From NCBI RefSeq assembly GCF_900460525.1, contig NZ_UHIY01000001.1, positions 992,001 through 1,056,000 of the forward strand: 64,000 bases of DNA. The letters run 5' to 3'. This document shows, one piece after another, positions 54,275 through 63,200 of this stretch; within the stretch, counting starts at the first letter, position 1, and each line of letters starts with the position of its first letter. The translations under genes were made by a program, and so were the position numbers. Source of the stretch: Yersinia kristensenii (lineage in GTDB: Bacteria > Pseudomonadota > Gammaproteobacteria > Enterobacterales > Enterobacteriaceae). Below the pieces are notes generated by a model. The model was not told the origin of the DNA. It ran no database searches and saw only the letters and a list, made by a program, of their open reading frames with translations.

Positions 54275-54658
54275 TTATTGGCCGACTGAATTTGGAGTAA
54301 AATCAATATAGCGCGTACCCTGTAAGCGTAGGGTGCCTTTTGCGCCTTGATCTATACGATTATATTCCGGCTGTAGCAGGATAATTTTGATATCACTGCC
54401 CTTGGTTACCTCTACGGTACTCAGTAATGGCCGGAAATAAACTTCATAGCGTTTATCTTCGTCAACAATCTCTTCACGTTGACGTGAACGGCGATTTGGT
54501 GCTAATACTTCATTTTTATCAATAACTTCGACTTGTAAACTGCGCACAGGTAAGCGGTCATTTTCTGCATCTTGCCGCTTCTTCTGCCAATATTGGCGGG
54601 TGGCCAGCACAACAATCAACACCACCACAGCAATAAATAACAACGGAAGTTTATTCAT
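54275..54658 (-). CDS. yhhM: DUF2500 family protein YhhM
   Basis: 127 residues: one N-terminal membrane anchor (LPLLFIAVVVLIVVLATRQYW) followed by a soluble, probably beta-rich domain with RYEVYFRPL and GTLRLQGTRYIDFTP. It matches E. coli YhhM, whose function is unknown. It lies 39 bp after the DUF1820 gene in the same direction. Confidence 0.88.
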   Translation of the reverse strand: MNKLPLLFIAVVVLIVVLATRQYWQKKRQDAENDRLPVRSLQVEVIDKNEVLAPNRRSRQREEIVDEDKRYEVYFRPLLSTVEVTKGSDIKIILLQPEYNRIDQGAKGTLRLQGTRYIDFTPNSVGQ

Positions 54659-54697
54659 AATAATCTTGCCCGCTAAAGCTCACTCGGCGAGAGAAAT

Positions 54698-55018
54698 TTA
54701 AGGTTTATTACCTGGTAGATAAGGGAAGCTCATCACGTTACTGCCCAATTCAGAGATCCGGGCACTGCCCTTTTCAGTTACCGCATCAATACGAATCACT
54801 GAATGAAGGGGGATATAGCTGCGGTTAACACCGGAAAATTCTGTCTTCAACTTTTCTGTTGAGGGGTCGACCAACAAGGTCGATTGGCTATCAAAGACAA
54901 AATCTGCAATTTCAATAAACCCAAACAAGGTACTTGGGCCGATTTCTCGGACATAGAGCTGATAATTCTTACCATTATTTATAAACTGAATGCGATAAAG
55001 CAATTGTTCATTGGCCAT
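54698..55018 (-). CDS. DUF1820 family protein
   Basis: 106 residues, soluble, function unknown. YRIQFINNGKNYQLYVREIG, LFGFIEIADFVF, LVDPSTEKLKTEF and SYIPLHSVIRIDAV are the DUF1820 pattern seen in Pseudomonas and other gammaproteobacteria. I do not recall an E. coli counterpart at this place. It probably shares a transcript with yhhM. Confidence 0.8.
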   Translation of the reverse strand: MANEQLLYRIQFINNGKNYQLYVREIGPSTLFGFIEIADFVFDSQSTLLVDPSTEKLKTEFSGVNRSYIPLHSVIRIDAVTEKGSARISELGSNVMSFPYLPGNKP

Positions 55019-55305
55019 GTGCTATTGCCTCTATCCCTTGATTTAGCGAACGGAAATCGGCGTTAACATAACATGTGGACCAGACAAGGCCAAGACTTCA
55101 GCAGTTTGCCCCCACAGCTAAATCTGATTATGCGCACTGCTACGCATTAAGTGGCACAAATCATGCAAATCACTGTAGTGCTGCTATCACTCTTGGCTTC
55201 CATCCCTTACACTTAATTGATGTATGCTCAGAGTCATTGGCGTTGCGGATTATCATTACAACACAGGTACTTTCACTGAAACCTGTATAGAAAAAAGGAT
55301 AAATA

Positions 55306-55932
55306 ATGAGCTGGCCATTCCTTGCTGTATTCTTTTCTGGTTGGTTGTTTGTCGATGCAACTTACCGAGGCCCACGCTGGCAACGTTGGGTATTCAAACC
55401 CGTCACTCTGTTACTGTTGCTGTTACTCGCATGGCAAGCGCCTATTCTGGGCCCTGCGGGCTATCTGATTGTTTTGGGCTTGCTGGCAACGCTAGTTGCG
55501 GATGCCCTATTGCTGCTACCCAGTGAGCGCTTACTTTATGCTCTGGGTGCATTTTTCCTCTCCCATTTACTCTATACCATCAGTTTTGCCAGCCAAATGA
55601 CATTCACCCTGTTCTGGCCGCTTCCTTTGGTTCTCATTATCGTGGGCGCATTGTTGTTAGCCACGATTTGGACTCGGCTGGATGAAATGCGCTGGCCTGT
55701 GGTTGCTTTCGTCGGAATGACATTACTCATGGTGTGGATGGCTGGTGAACAATATTTCGCTCGTAGCACCGACATGAGTTTCTCATTGCTGACAGGGACA
55801 GTGTTATTACTGCTATCCCACGCCGTCTGGCTGCTAAACCGCTATCGTTTTTCTTTCCGAGCCTCGGACGCCATTGTCGCGGGATGCTATTTTGTTGGGC
55901 ACTTCCTGATTGTCAGGTCGCTGTATCTGTAA
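55306..55932 (+). CDS. yhhN: YhhN/lysoplasmalogenase-family membrane protein
   Basis: 208 residues, the E. coli YhhN length, with about eight membrane spans. Family residues are seen in [16 protein letters not shown] (conserved Asp) and [12 protein letters not shown]. Eukaryotic TMEM86 relatives hydrolyse lysoplasmalogens; the bacterial function is not established. It stands alone, with divergent DUF1820 upstream and zntA 253 bp downstream. Confidence 0.9.
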   Translation: MSWPFLAVFFSGWLFVDATYRGPRWQRWVFKPVTLLLLLLLAWQAPILGPAGYLIVLGLLATLVADALLLLPSERLLYALGAFFLSHLLYTISFASQMTFTLFWPLPLVLIIVGALLLATIWTRLDEMRWPVVAFVGMTLLMVWMAGEQYFARSTDMSFSLLTGTVLLLLSHAVWLLNRYRFSFRASDAIVAGCYFVGHFLIVRSLYL

Positions 55933-56099
55933 TTAACCCATTACAGCGCAACATTATTTTGCGACGTACTGTTTTACAAAGTACTTTTGCAAGCGGGTTC
56001 CAAGGATGGAGCCTGAGAACTCAGCGCAGGATGCGTTATCTTCAGTCATATCCTCTGTTGGTCTCAGCCCCCGTTTAGTAATTATTCTCATTTACCCTC

Positions 56100-56131
56100 T
56101 TGACTCTGGAGTTGACTCCAAGGTGTAGAGT
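56100..56131 (+). promoter_or_regulatory. ZntR (MerR-family) promoter of zntA
   Basis: -35 TTGACT (56100-56105) and -10 TAGAGT (56126-56131) are separated by 20 bp, the long spacer typical of MerR-family promoters. The spacer holds the dyad CTGGAGTTGACTCCAAG, close to the E. coli ZntR site. Zinc-bound ZntR would untwist and activate it. Confidence 0.85.
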
Positions 56132-56185
56132 GCAATCATACCGGCTAAATCCTGTATACCTTTTACATTCTGTCCAGGAGGCACC

Positions 56186-58513
56186 ATGCATTCACATTCC
56201 GAACATCAGCATTCAACAGATACACAGAGCCAGTGCGGCTGTGGTCATAGTCATGCAAAAAAACAAACAGGTTGCAGTAACCAACAAGCAACCAAGGCTA
56301 GCAATGACAGCACAAACTCAGTGAGTGAGCATTCACATCAAGAGGGAGATTGCTGTAGCCAGAGTCATGCCGATGAAGGTGACGAGGAAAGTGACAGACT
56401 AGCTCTCGCCACACCTTCTGGTAGTCAGCGTTTTAGCTGGCAAGTTAAAGGAATGGATTGCCCAAGTTGTGCCCGTAAAATTGAAAATGCAGTCAGCAGT
56501 CTGAGCGATATTGAAAATGTAAAAGTCCTGTTTGCTACAGAAAAACTGGTGGTCGATGCCCGCTCAGATATTCGCCCCCAAGTGCAGCAAGCCGTCATAC
56601 AGGCAGGGTTCAATCTGGTCGATACTCAGTCTCACACGGCGAGCAAAAATGCTGCACCAGAATCTCGTATTCGTGAATATTTACCAATCATATTATTAAC
56701 CACTCTGATGCTCATCAGTTGGGGGATCTCATTATTCAGCATTCAGCTGAGTGAATTTGCATTTATTGCAACTACCATTGTCGGGCTAATCCCCGTTGCA
56801 ACTAAAGCCTGGAAACTCATCCGCTCCGGCACCCCCTTTGCCATTGAAACCTTAATGAGCGTCGCGGCTATCGGTGCAATGTTTATTGGCGCGACTGCTG
56901 AAGCCGCAATGGTATTGCTGCTGTTTATGATCGGCGAATTGCTGGAATCTTATGCAGCAAACCGAGCACGCCGGGGCGTGACCGCGCTAATGGCGCTGGT
57001 ACCTGAAGAGGCATTGCTGCTCAAAAACGGTGAACGCCAACCGGTGCCTGTTGCCAGCTTGCGCCCTGGCGATATCATTGAAATCTCACCAGGGGGTCGC
57101 CTGCCCGCTGATGCGGAATTAATGACTCCATTTGCCAGTTTTGATGAAAGTGCTCTCACCGGCGAGTCAGTTCCTGTTGAACGCGTGCAAGGCGAGAAAG
57201 TCGCCGCAGGGAGTTTATCTGTCGATCGCGCTACCGAAATGCGCGTTATCTCTGAGCCAGGTAATAATGCCATTGACCGTATTCTACAACTCATTGAATT
57301 AGCTGAAGAACGTCGAGCGCCTATTGAGCGTTTCATTGACCGTTTCAGTCGCATTTATACACCCGTCATTATGCTTCTCTCAGCACTGGTGATGCTGGTT
57401 CCGCCTTTAGCTTTCGCCGAACCATGGGAAACGTGGATTTACCGCGGCCTGACATTGCTGCTGATTGGTTGCCCATGTGCGCTGGTCATTTCTACTCCAG
57501 CCGCCATTACCTCAGCACTGGCCGCAGCAACACGGCGCGGAGCATTGATTAAAGGGGGCGCGGCACTTGAGCAACTGGGCCGCATTCAAACTGTTGCTTT
57601 CGATAAAACCGGTACGCTGACAGAAGGGAAACCGCAAGTCACTGATATTCTGCCAGTATCCGGCGTGAGTGAAGCTCGCCTGTTAGCGCTTGCGGCGGCG
57701 GTAGAGGCGGGATCGCACCATCCACTGGCAGTCGCCATCATGCAGCGTGCGCAACAAAATACGCCCCTGTTGCCACTCGCCGAGGAACGACGTGCGCTGG
57801 CAGGTATCGGTGTTGAGGGCATAGTGAACGGGATAGTGGTTCGTGTCAGTGCTCCCAGTAAGATATCACCGGAATTATTGAGTGCTGAGTGGCTAGCGCA
57901 GCTCGATGAACTGGAAAGTAGCGGTAAAACGGCTGTCGCCGTGTTGGAAAATGAGAAATTCATTGGTTTAGTGGCACTGCGCGACACTTTACGCACTGAT
58001 GCTAAACAGGCGATTGATTCACTGAAAAAGCTAGGTATTCAAGGGGTTATGCTAACAGGTGATAACCCACGCGCAGCCGCGGCTATTGCCAGTGAACTGG
58101 GGATTGATTACCGCGCTGGATTGTTACCTGCCGATAAAGTACAGGCAGTTATGGCGCTAAATGCGACACACCCGACAGTGATGGTGGGTGACGGTATTAA
58201 TGATGCCCCAGCAATGAAAGCGGCCAGTATTGGCATCGCGATGGGCAGTGGCACTGATGTAGCGTTGGAGACCGCCGATGCCGCATTGACCCATAACCGG
58301 CTGACGGGGTTGGCAGAAATCATCCTGTTATCACGAGCAGCCAACGCCAATATTCGCCAGAACATTACTATCGCATTAGGGCTGAAAGGTATTTTTCTGG
58401 TGACCACCTTACTGGGCTTAACCGGCTTGTGGCTGGCAGTATTAGCCGATTCCGGCGCAACTGCCTTAGTGACAGCAAACGCACTGAGGTTATTGCGCAA
58501 ACGGGATGTTTAA
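56186..58513 (+). CDS. zntA: Zn(II)/Cd(II)/Pb(II)-translocating P1B-type ATPase ZntA
   Basis: Exports zinc, cadmium and lead from the cytosol. 775 residues, AGGAGG upstream. The first 75 residues are unusually rich in His and Cys (three HSH/HQHS-type clusters and CGCG, CC pairs). The HMA domain has GMDCPSCARKIE (89-100). The membrane metal site is CPC at 429-431. The phosphorylated Asp is D473 in FDKTGTLTEG. TGES-type SALTGESVPVE, HP motif (GSHHPLAVA) and GDGINDAPA are intact. The C-terminus ends LLRKRDV. Confidence 0.97.
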   Translation: MHSHSEHQHSTDTQSQCGCGHSHAKKQTGCSNQQATKASNDSTNSVSEHSHQEGDCCSQSHADEGDEESDRLALATPSGSQRFSWQVKGMDCPSCARKIENAVSSLSDIENVKVLFATEKLVVDARSDIRPQVQQAVIQAGFNLVDTQSHTASKNAAPESRIREYLPIILLTTLMLISWGISLFSIQLSEFAFIATTIVGLIPVATKAWKLIRSGTPFAIETLMSVAAIGAMFIGATAEAAMVLLLFMIGELLESYAANRARRGVTALMALVPEEALLLKNGERQPVPVASLRPGDIIEISPGGRLPADAELMTPFASFDESALTGESVPVERVQGEKVAAGSLSVDRATEMRVISEPGNNAIDRILQLIELAEERRAPIERFIDRFSRIYTPVIMLLSALVMLVPPLAFAEPWETWIYRGLTLLLIGCPCALVISTPAAITSALAAATRRGALIKGGAALEQLGRIQTVAFDKTGTLTEGKPQVTDILPVSGVSEARLLALAAAVEAGSHHPLAVAIMQRAQQNTPLLPLAEERRALAGIGVEGIVNGIVVRVSAPSKISPELLSAEWLAQLDELESSGKTAVAVLENEKFIGLVALRDTLRTDAKQAIDSLKKLGIQGVMLTGDNPRAAAAIASELGIDYRAGLLPADKVQAVMALNATHPTVMVGDGINDAPAMKAASIGIAMGSGTDVALETADAALTHNRLTGLAEIILLSRAANANIRQNITIALGLKGIFLVTTLLGLTGLWLAVLADSGATALVTANALRLLRKRDV

Positions 58514-58536
58514 AGCAAAGATCAATTTTGAACACA

Positions 58537-58573
58537 GGGGTAAAAGCCGGGGTTATTCCGCTTTTACCCCTTT
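58537..58573. terminator. Bidirectional hairpin between zntA and tusA
   Basis: GGGGTAAAAGC (58537-58547) and GCTTTTACCCC (58560-58570) form a perfect 11-bp stem with a 12-nt loop, followed by TTTC on the plus strand. The right arm and the stop codon of tusA lie within it, so it also encodes the TusA C-terminus. Confidence 0.75.
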
Positions 58574-58807
58574 CTTGACCAAATAGCGATAAGGCGTCTG
58601 TTGGGTATCTTGTGCCAGTAACTGGTGATCCATAAAGCGGCAAAAACCGGGGATATCACGGGTCGTGGCAGGGTCATCAGCAATAATCAGCAGAGTTTGG
58701 CCATCCTCCATATGTCGGACGGTTTTACGCACCATCATCACCGGCTCTGGGCAGCGTAATCCTAGTGCATCAAGTGTTTTGTCCGGATGGGCAAAAATAT
58801 CGGTCAT
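58553..58807 (-). CDS. tusA: Sulfurtransferase TusA
   Basis: Small sulfur carrier that takes persulfide sulfur from IscS and passes it to TusBCD for 2-thiouridine formation at tRNA wobble positions. 84 residues from MTDIFAHP (ATG 58807). The active Cys is in [19 protein letters not shown], and [17 protein letters not shown] is the second conserved block. The frame reaches 58828, but the family start is used. The stop lies within the zntA-tusA terminator. Confidence 0.95.
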   Translation of the reverse strand: MTDIFAHPDKTLDALGLRCPEPVMMVRKTVRHMEDGQTLLIIADDPATTRDIPGFCRFMDHQLLAQDTQQTPYRYLVKKGVKAE

Positions 58808-58987
58808 TGCAGTTCTCTTGTGTATCAATAAACAGGCTACGAATAATCTAAAGTGTAAGCGAGCTTACGAAGCGGGCAAACTTATGAAGCGTAATAGTTT
58901 ACTCCGCCGGTTTTTAGGTGCAAGGGGCACAATAATTTCCGTAGAAAGCCCCTCGATTGCGCTAAAATTAACCATTGCATTCGTTGC

Positions 58988-59003
58988 GCAAACGCGTATT
59001 ATG
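58988..59003. promoter_or_regulatory. Weak PurR-like site upstream of yhhQ
   Basis: GCGCAAACGCGTATTA matches the left half of the PurR operator (ACGCAAACGTTTTCGT) well and the right half poorly. E. coli yhhQ is, from memory, a PurR-regulon member; this is the only sequence-level hint here. Confidence 0.3.
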
Positions 59004-59074
59004 CGGCGCGTCGCAGAAATTGCGGCACATTATGTTTGGGTTCCCTCACCCCAATAACCAAAAAGGCTACATTT

Positions 59075-59755
59075 ATGTTTTCGTTTACTGCCCAACAGCG
59101 GATGACCGCTTTGGTATGGCTGGCGCTATTCCATATTGTCATCATTACCTCCAGTAACTATCTGGTGCAATTACCGATCGCTATCTTCGGTTTTCACACC
59201 ACTTGGGGGGCATTCACTTTTCCGTTTATCTTCTTAGCCACTGATCTGACTGTGCGAATTTTTGGTGCCCCTTTGGCGCGCCGGATTATTTTGTCCGTCA
59301 TGCTGCCAGCCTTACTTATTTCATATCTGATTTCCGCCCTGTTTTATCAGGGAAGCTGGCAAGGGTTCCCGGCATTAACCAGTTTTAATCTGGTCGTCGC
59401 CCGCATCGCCGTGGCGAGCTTTATGGCATATGTGCTGGGGCAAATTCTTGATGTTCAAGTCTTTAACCGCCTTCGCCAACGCAGTGCCTGGTGGGTTGCC
59501 CCTACCGCTGCCATGTTCTTTGGCAATATCAGCGATACCATGGCATTCTTCTTTATTGCGTTCTACCGCAGTTCCGACCCTTTTATGGCGGCAAATTGGG
59601 TAGAAATCGCCCTGGTGGATTATAGCTTTAAGCTTCTGATTTGTATGTTATTTTTCTTGCCAGCTTATGGCGTGATGCTCAATGTGTTATTGAAATACTT
59701 TGCTCGACAGACCGAACAGCAAGCGCTAACTCGAATAAGTCCTGCTCAACAATAG
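59075..59755 (+). CDS. yhhQ: Queuosine precursor (preQ0/preQ1) transporter YhhQ
   Basis: Inner-membrane VUT/ECF-S-type protein that imports 7-cyano-7-deazaguanine for tRNA queuosine. 226 residues from ATG 59075; the TTG at 59036 is rejected. About six spans. HIVIITSSNYLVQLPIAIFGFHTTWGAFTFPFIFLATDLTVRIFG is the conserved N-terminal half, and FFGNISDTMAFFFIAFY the second conserved block. Its stop codon is the first copy of a 15-bp tandem repeat. Confidence 0.93.
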   Translation: MFSFTAQQRMTALVWLALFHIVIITSSNYLVQLPIAIFGFHTTWGAFTFPFIFLATDLTVRIFGAPLARRIILSVMLPALLISYLISALFYQGSWQGFPALTSFNLVVARIAVASFMAYVLGQILDVQVFNRLRQRSAWWVAPTAAMFFGNISDTMAFFFIAFYRSSDPFMAANWVEIALVDYSFKLLICMLFFLPAYGVMLNVLLKYFARQTEQQALTRISPAQQ

Positions 59756-59806
59756 ATTTATGAATAATAAATTTATGAATAATAGATTGCTGAATAATAG
59801 ATTGCT
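59752..59806. repeat. 15-bp tandem repeat after yhhQ, about 3.7 copies
   Basis: Copies are ATAGATTTATGAATA, ATAAATTTATGAATA, ATAGATTGCTGAATA and the partial ATAGATTGCT. The first includes the yhhQ TAG stop. Slippage could change the copy number, but only non-coding sequence would be affected. Confidence 0.85.
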
Positions 59807-59917
59807 TTTAGCGTCTGAATAAGGTGCGATAAGGTCGCATACCCAAAGTGGTTGGAGTTGCTGTTCCCTCTGCCATCTCAAATCAGAGGGGATATTAATC
59901 ATCGATAAGGGATTACC

Positions 59918-60457
59918 ATGCATAAAATAACCAAGTTTCTTGCTGTTGGCCTGCTGGTCGTGGGATTAAGTGCTTGCGATGGCGGCAGCGATAACAATGT
60001 GGGCCAGCCCGTCAGCTTGTTAGATGGCAAAGTGGCGTTTGTTTTGCCGGCAGATTTGTCTGACCAAAGCGGAAAAATGGGCAACCAAACCAATAACATG
60101 CACGTTTACGCCAACAAAACTGGCGATAAAGCGGTTATCGTGATTTTAGGTGATAATACCGATGAAGCGTTGGATGTTCTGACTGAGCGTCTGGCTGAAC
60201 AGCAACGCGCTCGTGATGCCAACCTACAGGTTGTGACGAACAAAGCCATTAAGGTAGACGGGCATCCTTTCCAGCAATTGGACAGCATTATTACTAGTGG
60301 TGGGCAAAAAGCCTATTCGTCCGTATTGATGGGTAAAGTCGATAACCGATTGATGACATTACAAATTACCTTACCGGCCGACAATCAGCAGCAAGCACAG
60401 ACTGAAGCTGAATCCATTATCAGCACCTTAAAGTTGAGCCCATTATCACTGCCATAA
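59918..60457 (+). CDS. dcrB: Lipoprotein DcrB
   Basis: An envelope lipoprotein first known as needed for phage C1/C6 infection in E. coli. 179 residues. Signal [20 protein letters not shown] has the lipobox LSAC, with C20 the lipidated residue. [46 protein letters not shown] and [20 protein letters not shown] match E. coli DcrB. AAGGGA lies upstream. A CCCTCTG/CAGAGGG hairpin (59866-59890) is in the leader. As in E. coli it follows yhhQ. Confidence 0.93.
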   Translation: MHKITKFLAVGLLVVGLSACDGGSDNNVGQPVSLLDGKVAFVLPADLSDQSGKMGNQTNNMHVYANKTGDKAVIVILGDNTDEALDVLTERLAEQQRARDANLQVVTNKAIKVDGHPFQQLDSIITSGGQKAYSSVLMGKVDNRLMTLQITLPADNQQQAQTEAESIISTLKLSPLSLP

Positions 60458-60498
60458 ATCTGGGATAGTCTTCCCAATATAGCGCGGATAAAGCCAAA

Positions 60499-60572
60499 TG
60501 AAGGGGAAACGCGCCGTTGGGGTCGTAACGGCGTAAGCCGTCGGAGTGCCCCGAGGTGCGGTCAACCCTTCA
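60499..60572. repeat. Nested palindromic repeat between dcrB and glpC, 74 bp
   Basis: Three nested arms share one centre: TGAAGGG/CCCTTCA (60499-60505, 60566-60572), GGGG/CCCC (60519-60522, 60549-60552) and ACGGC/GCCGT (60528-60532, 60537-60541). It is GC-rich against its surroundings, with no gene in it. It looks like a dispersed intergenic stem-loop element, but I cannot assign it to a named family. Confidence 0.55.
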
Positions 60573-60607
60573 CTCACTAAGCGATAAGCCACTTTGTCAT
60601 CAGCCTA

Positions 60608-60638
60608 AGAGCGCGGGTAAACCCGCGCTCTGTCTTTG
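60608..60638. terminator. Terminator between dcrB and glpC
   Basis: AGAGCGCGGG (60608-60617) and CCCGCGCTCT (60622-60631) form a perfect 10-bp stem with a 4-nt loop, followed by GTCTTTG on the plus strand. It ends 5 bp before the glpC stop. Confidence 0.75.
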
Positions 60639-60642
60639 ACAA

Positions 60643-61929
60643 TCACGCCAGTGCTCGTGCCAGTAAGGTAATGGGGTGCTCGCATTTCTTACTGGTCGAC
60701 ATCTCAATCTGCCATTTACAGGTTTCGCAGTCAGTAATCACTAAATCAACGCCACTGTCTTCAATCTGTTGGAATAATGATGCTCCGATCCCTTGGGATG
60801 TCGTGTAATTCTCTGATTTAAAGCCATATGTCCCGGCAATCCCACAACATTGGGAATCCAATACCACCAGCTCAATACCTGGGATACGCTGGAGTAGCGC
60901 CAAGGTATAAGCCGTCCAGCCCATTTTCTCCATATGGCATGGTGTGTGATAAGCAATGCGCAGCGGTTTGTTTTCGGCCGAACCATTTCCGCTTGAAAAC
61001 AGTGGCTTGAGTGGTAATTCCCGCCCTTTTTCTAATAAACGGTAGAGATAGCGAGTCGCTAGTTCCACTCTATCGCGTACCGGCGCAGTATCGACATCCA
61101 GTAAATGCGGATACTCGTCGCGCAGGGTAAAAGTACAGCTTGAGGAGGTAGCGACCACCGGAATATCGCGGTCAATCACGGCGTCAGTGAGGGATTCCAA
61201 ATTCACCCGCGCCTGTTTTTTCGCCTGTTCAATAAACCCATTTGCAATCAGCGGCACACCACAGCATTTTTCGCGTTTAAGCAATTGAACACCAATGTTC
61301 ATCGCATTGAATACACTGACTAAATCCTTGCCCAACTGCGGATGGTTATAGTTGACAAAGCAGCCATGGAAAAATGCCACCTGTTCAGCATATTGCTGCT
61401 GTTTCTCTGCTTGTTTGCGATACCAGCGGCGGAATGTGCCAAACGAATATTTCGGTAACTCGCGCCGGTGGTCAATTTTCAGCGCTTTATCCAGCAAGAC
61501 CCTCACCGGTTTTAACCCCGTGACCGCATTGATGACTGGCGCAAACGGCGTCGAGAGAGTGCCCATGAGATCGGTGTGGCTGAGGATAGCATCACGCAGT
61601 TTGGGCTTATTACTGCTGTAACTGGCTTTAGCGCGCTGGATGATGTCACCGATTTTGACATCTGACGGGCAAGCCACTTCACAGCGTTTACAGTTAGTAC
61701 AATATTTCAGTGCATCATCATACAGCGCCGGATCTTTCAAACGTAGGCGCTCGCCATCAGGGCCAGCTTGTTTTGGCCCTGGATAAAGCGGGTTAACTTT
61801 CGCCACCGGGCAATATGTGGTGCAAACCGTACATTTGATACAACTTTCAAAGCTGTTATCCCGTGCCAGATGTTTATTCTGATAGAGAGGCTCATCCTGA
61901 GTGCTTTCGTGCAGTGGTAACCCCGTCAT
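60643..61929 (-). CDS. glpC: Anaerobic glycerol-3-phosphate dehydrogenase subunit C GlpC
   Basis: Iron-sulfur membrane-anchor subunit passing electrons from GlpAB to menaquinone. 428 residues, GGAGGTGA upstream. Two ferredoxin-type clusters are visible: CIKCTVCTTYCP and CTNCKRCEVACP. Two CCG-type cysteine motifs follow (KCCGVPLIANG and SQCCGIAGTYG). The N-terminus is about 30 residues longer than E. coli GlpC (396), which aligns from NSFESCIKC; the strong ribosome-binding site supports the longer start. Last gene of glpABC. Confidence 0.96.
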   Translation of the reverse strand: MTGLPLHESTQDEPLYQNKHLARDNSFESCIKCTVCTTYCPVAKVNPLYPGPKQAGPDGERLRLKDPALYDDALKYCTNCKRCEVACPSDVKIGDIIQRAKASYSSNKPKLRDAILSHTDLMGTLSTPFAPVINAVTGLKPVRVLLDKALKIDHRRELPKYSFGTFRRWYRKQAEKQQQYAEQVAFFHGCFVNYNHPQLGKDLVSVFNAMNIGVQLLKREKCCGVPLIANGFIEQAKKQARVNLESLTDAVIDRDIPVVATSSSCTFTLRDEYPHLLDVDTAPVRDRVELATRYLYRLLEKGRELPLKPLFSSGNGSAENKPLRIAYHTPCHMEKMGWTAYTLALLQRIPGIELVVLDSQCCGIAGTYGFKSENYTTSQGIGASLFQQIEDSGVDLVITDCETCKWQIEMSTSKKCEHPITLLARALA

Positions 61930-63200
61930 AATGTCACCTCCATAGCGCTAACAATCTGCTCTGCCACGAACAATGCACTGGTCAATGAGACCCCGGCACC
62001 ACAGCCCTGTTGCAGCGGGTCATAGCCGCCGAGAACCGCGCCAATAACATGCAGGTTATCCAGTGCGACACCGCCGCGCAGCGCCCGTAATCGGTTATCG
62101 GTATTCACGCCAAATTGCAAATAAGGTTGCGGCGCAAACATATTGCTGTGGCTCCAATCTGCGCGGTTTGGTAGCGATAAAATATCCAGATCCAGTATCG
62201 GCTCATAGATATGCTCAAAAGTCGCCACCAGTCCATTGCTGAAGAAACTGCCGCTCGCCAGCACCATCTGGGCTGCCCGTAGCGGAATATCACCATGATT
62301 GCGGCTATACAGACCGGTAATTCGATTTCCTACCAGTTCGGCGCGCAATACCGCATCACCCGGCATGACAATACCGCCTAATTGCTGGAAACGACGGCGC
62401 AGGGCTTGATGTAGGCGCATACCGAGCAATGACGGCGGCAAGGTTGGCAACAATTGAATCGGTTTTCCCACCGCCGCACGCAGCGCCTCTAATGGTGCTG
62501 ATTCATCCAGCCCAATGCAGGCAGGCAGTAAAATCATTTCCGCTGTTGATGACAAACGCGCCAGTTCGTCGGCCAGCGGTTGCCGGTTGTCGGGCAAATC
62601 CAGCACTCGCGCAATATTCACCGCACGGAATTCACTGGGATTATCGCGTAAACGATCCAGCGCCGGTAAATGCAGATAATCTGCGGTGGCCTCAACGCCC
62701 TGATCCTGCAAAGCACTGGCGACCATCTGTGGCTGAAAATCGAGGAACCCTTCAATACCAATCACCGCCACTTTTTGCCACGGCAGCGGGCCGCTCAATG
62801 GCGCGACGGGAATATCCGAAGAACTCAGCCAGGTAGGCCGACAACTGCCCAGCGGGGTGAGGCGCAAGTGATTCTCAGCCGCGCTGCCGACCAAATTCAG
62901 CCCGCAGCGGCTTAACAGGGATTCAGCTTGATACGCGAGCTCGCCCACCGACTCAGTTTGCCCTATTTTGCTATAAGGATGTTCAGGCGCTAATTCCGCT
63001 AACATTTCAAGCGCAGACAGTGGCTGGCTGACCGCCTGCCCATTGGGTAATTTCGCCAACAGATCCAAAGAACCAGAGGAGAAATGCAGCGCATTTTGAC
63101 CGGCGCTGACAATCGCGCAATATTTACCTTGCTCGGCGAGGCGGATACCGCAAGCCAACCCGGCTAACCCGCCACCGATGATAATCACATCAAATTTCAT
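61926..63200 (-). CDS. glpB: Anaerobic glycerol-3-phosphate dehydrogenase subunit B GlpB
   Basis: Flavoprotein subunit of the anaerobic dehydrogenase. 424 residues from MKFDVIIIGGGLAGLACGIRLAEQG, the N-terminal FAD dinucleotide-binding motif; AGGAG lies just upstream. ASGSFFSNGLVATF and a final GCGAGVSLTSALFVAEQIV are family segments. A longer frame from 63281 lies inside glpA and is rejected. It overlaps glpA by 11 bp and glpC by 4 bp. Confidence 0.96.
   Translation of the reverse strand: MKFDVIIIGGGLAGLACGIRLAEQGKYCAIVSAGQNALHFSSGSLDLLAKLPNGQAVSQPLSALEMLAELAPEHPYSKIGQTESVGELAYQAESLLSRCGLNLVGSAAENHLRLTPLGSCRPTWLSSSDIPVAPLSGPLPWQKVAVIGIEGFLDFQPQMVASALQDQGVEATADYLHLPALDRLRDNPSEFRAVNIARVLDLPDNRQPLADELARLSSTAEMILLPACIGLDESAPLEALRAAVGKPIQLLPTLPPSLLGMRLHQALRRRFQQLGGIVMPGDAVLRAELVGNRITGLYSRNHGDIPLRAAQMVLASGSFFSNGLVATFEHIYEPILDLDILSLPNRADWSHSNMFAPQPYLQFGVNTDNRLRALRGGVALDNLHVIGAVLGGYDPLQQGCGAGVSLTSALFVAEQIVSAMEVTL

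Noticed and set aside
55075..55526. Two overlapping small frames before and inside yhhN
   Set aside because: They overlap the promoter and 5' part of yhhN and lack ribosome-binding sites.
56950..57354. 134-codon open frame on the minus strand
   Set aside because: Antisense to zntA; no start signal.
59752..59806. CRISPR-like array
   Set aside because: The 15-bp units are directly joined, without unique spacers, so this is a plain tandem repeat.
62429..62836. 135-codon open frame on the plus strand
   Set aside because: Antisense to glpB; shadow frame.
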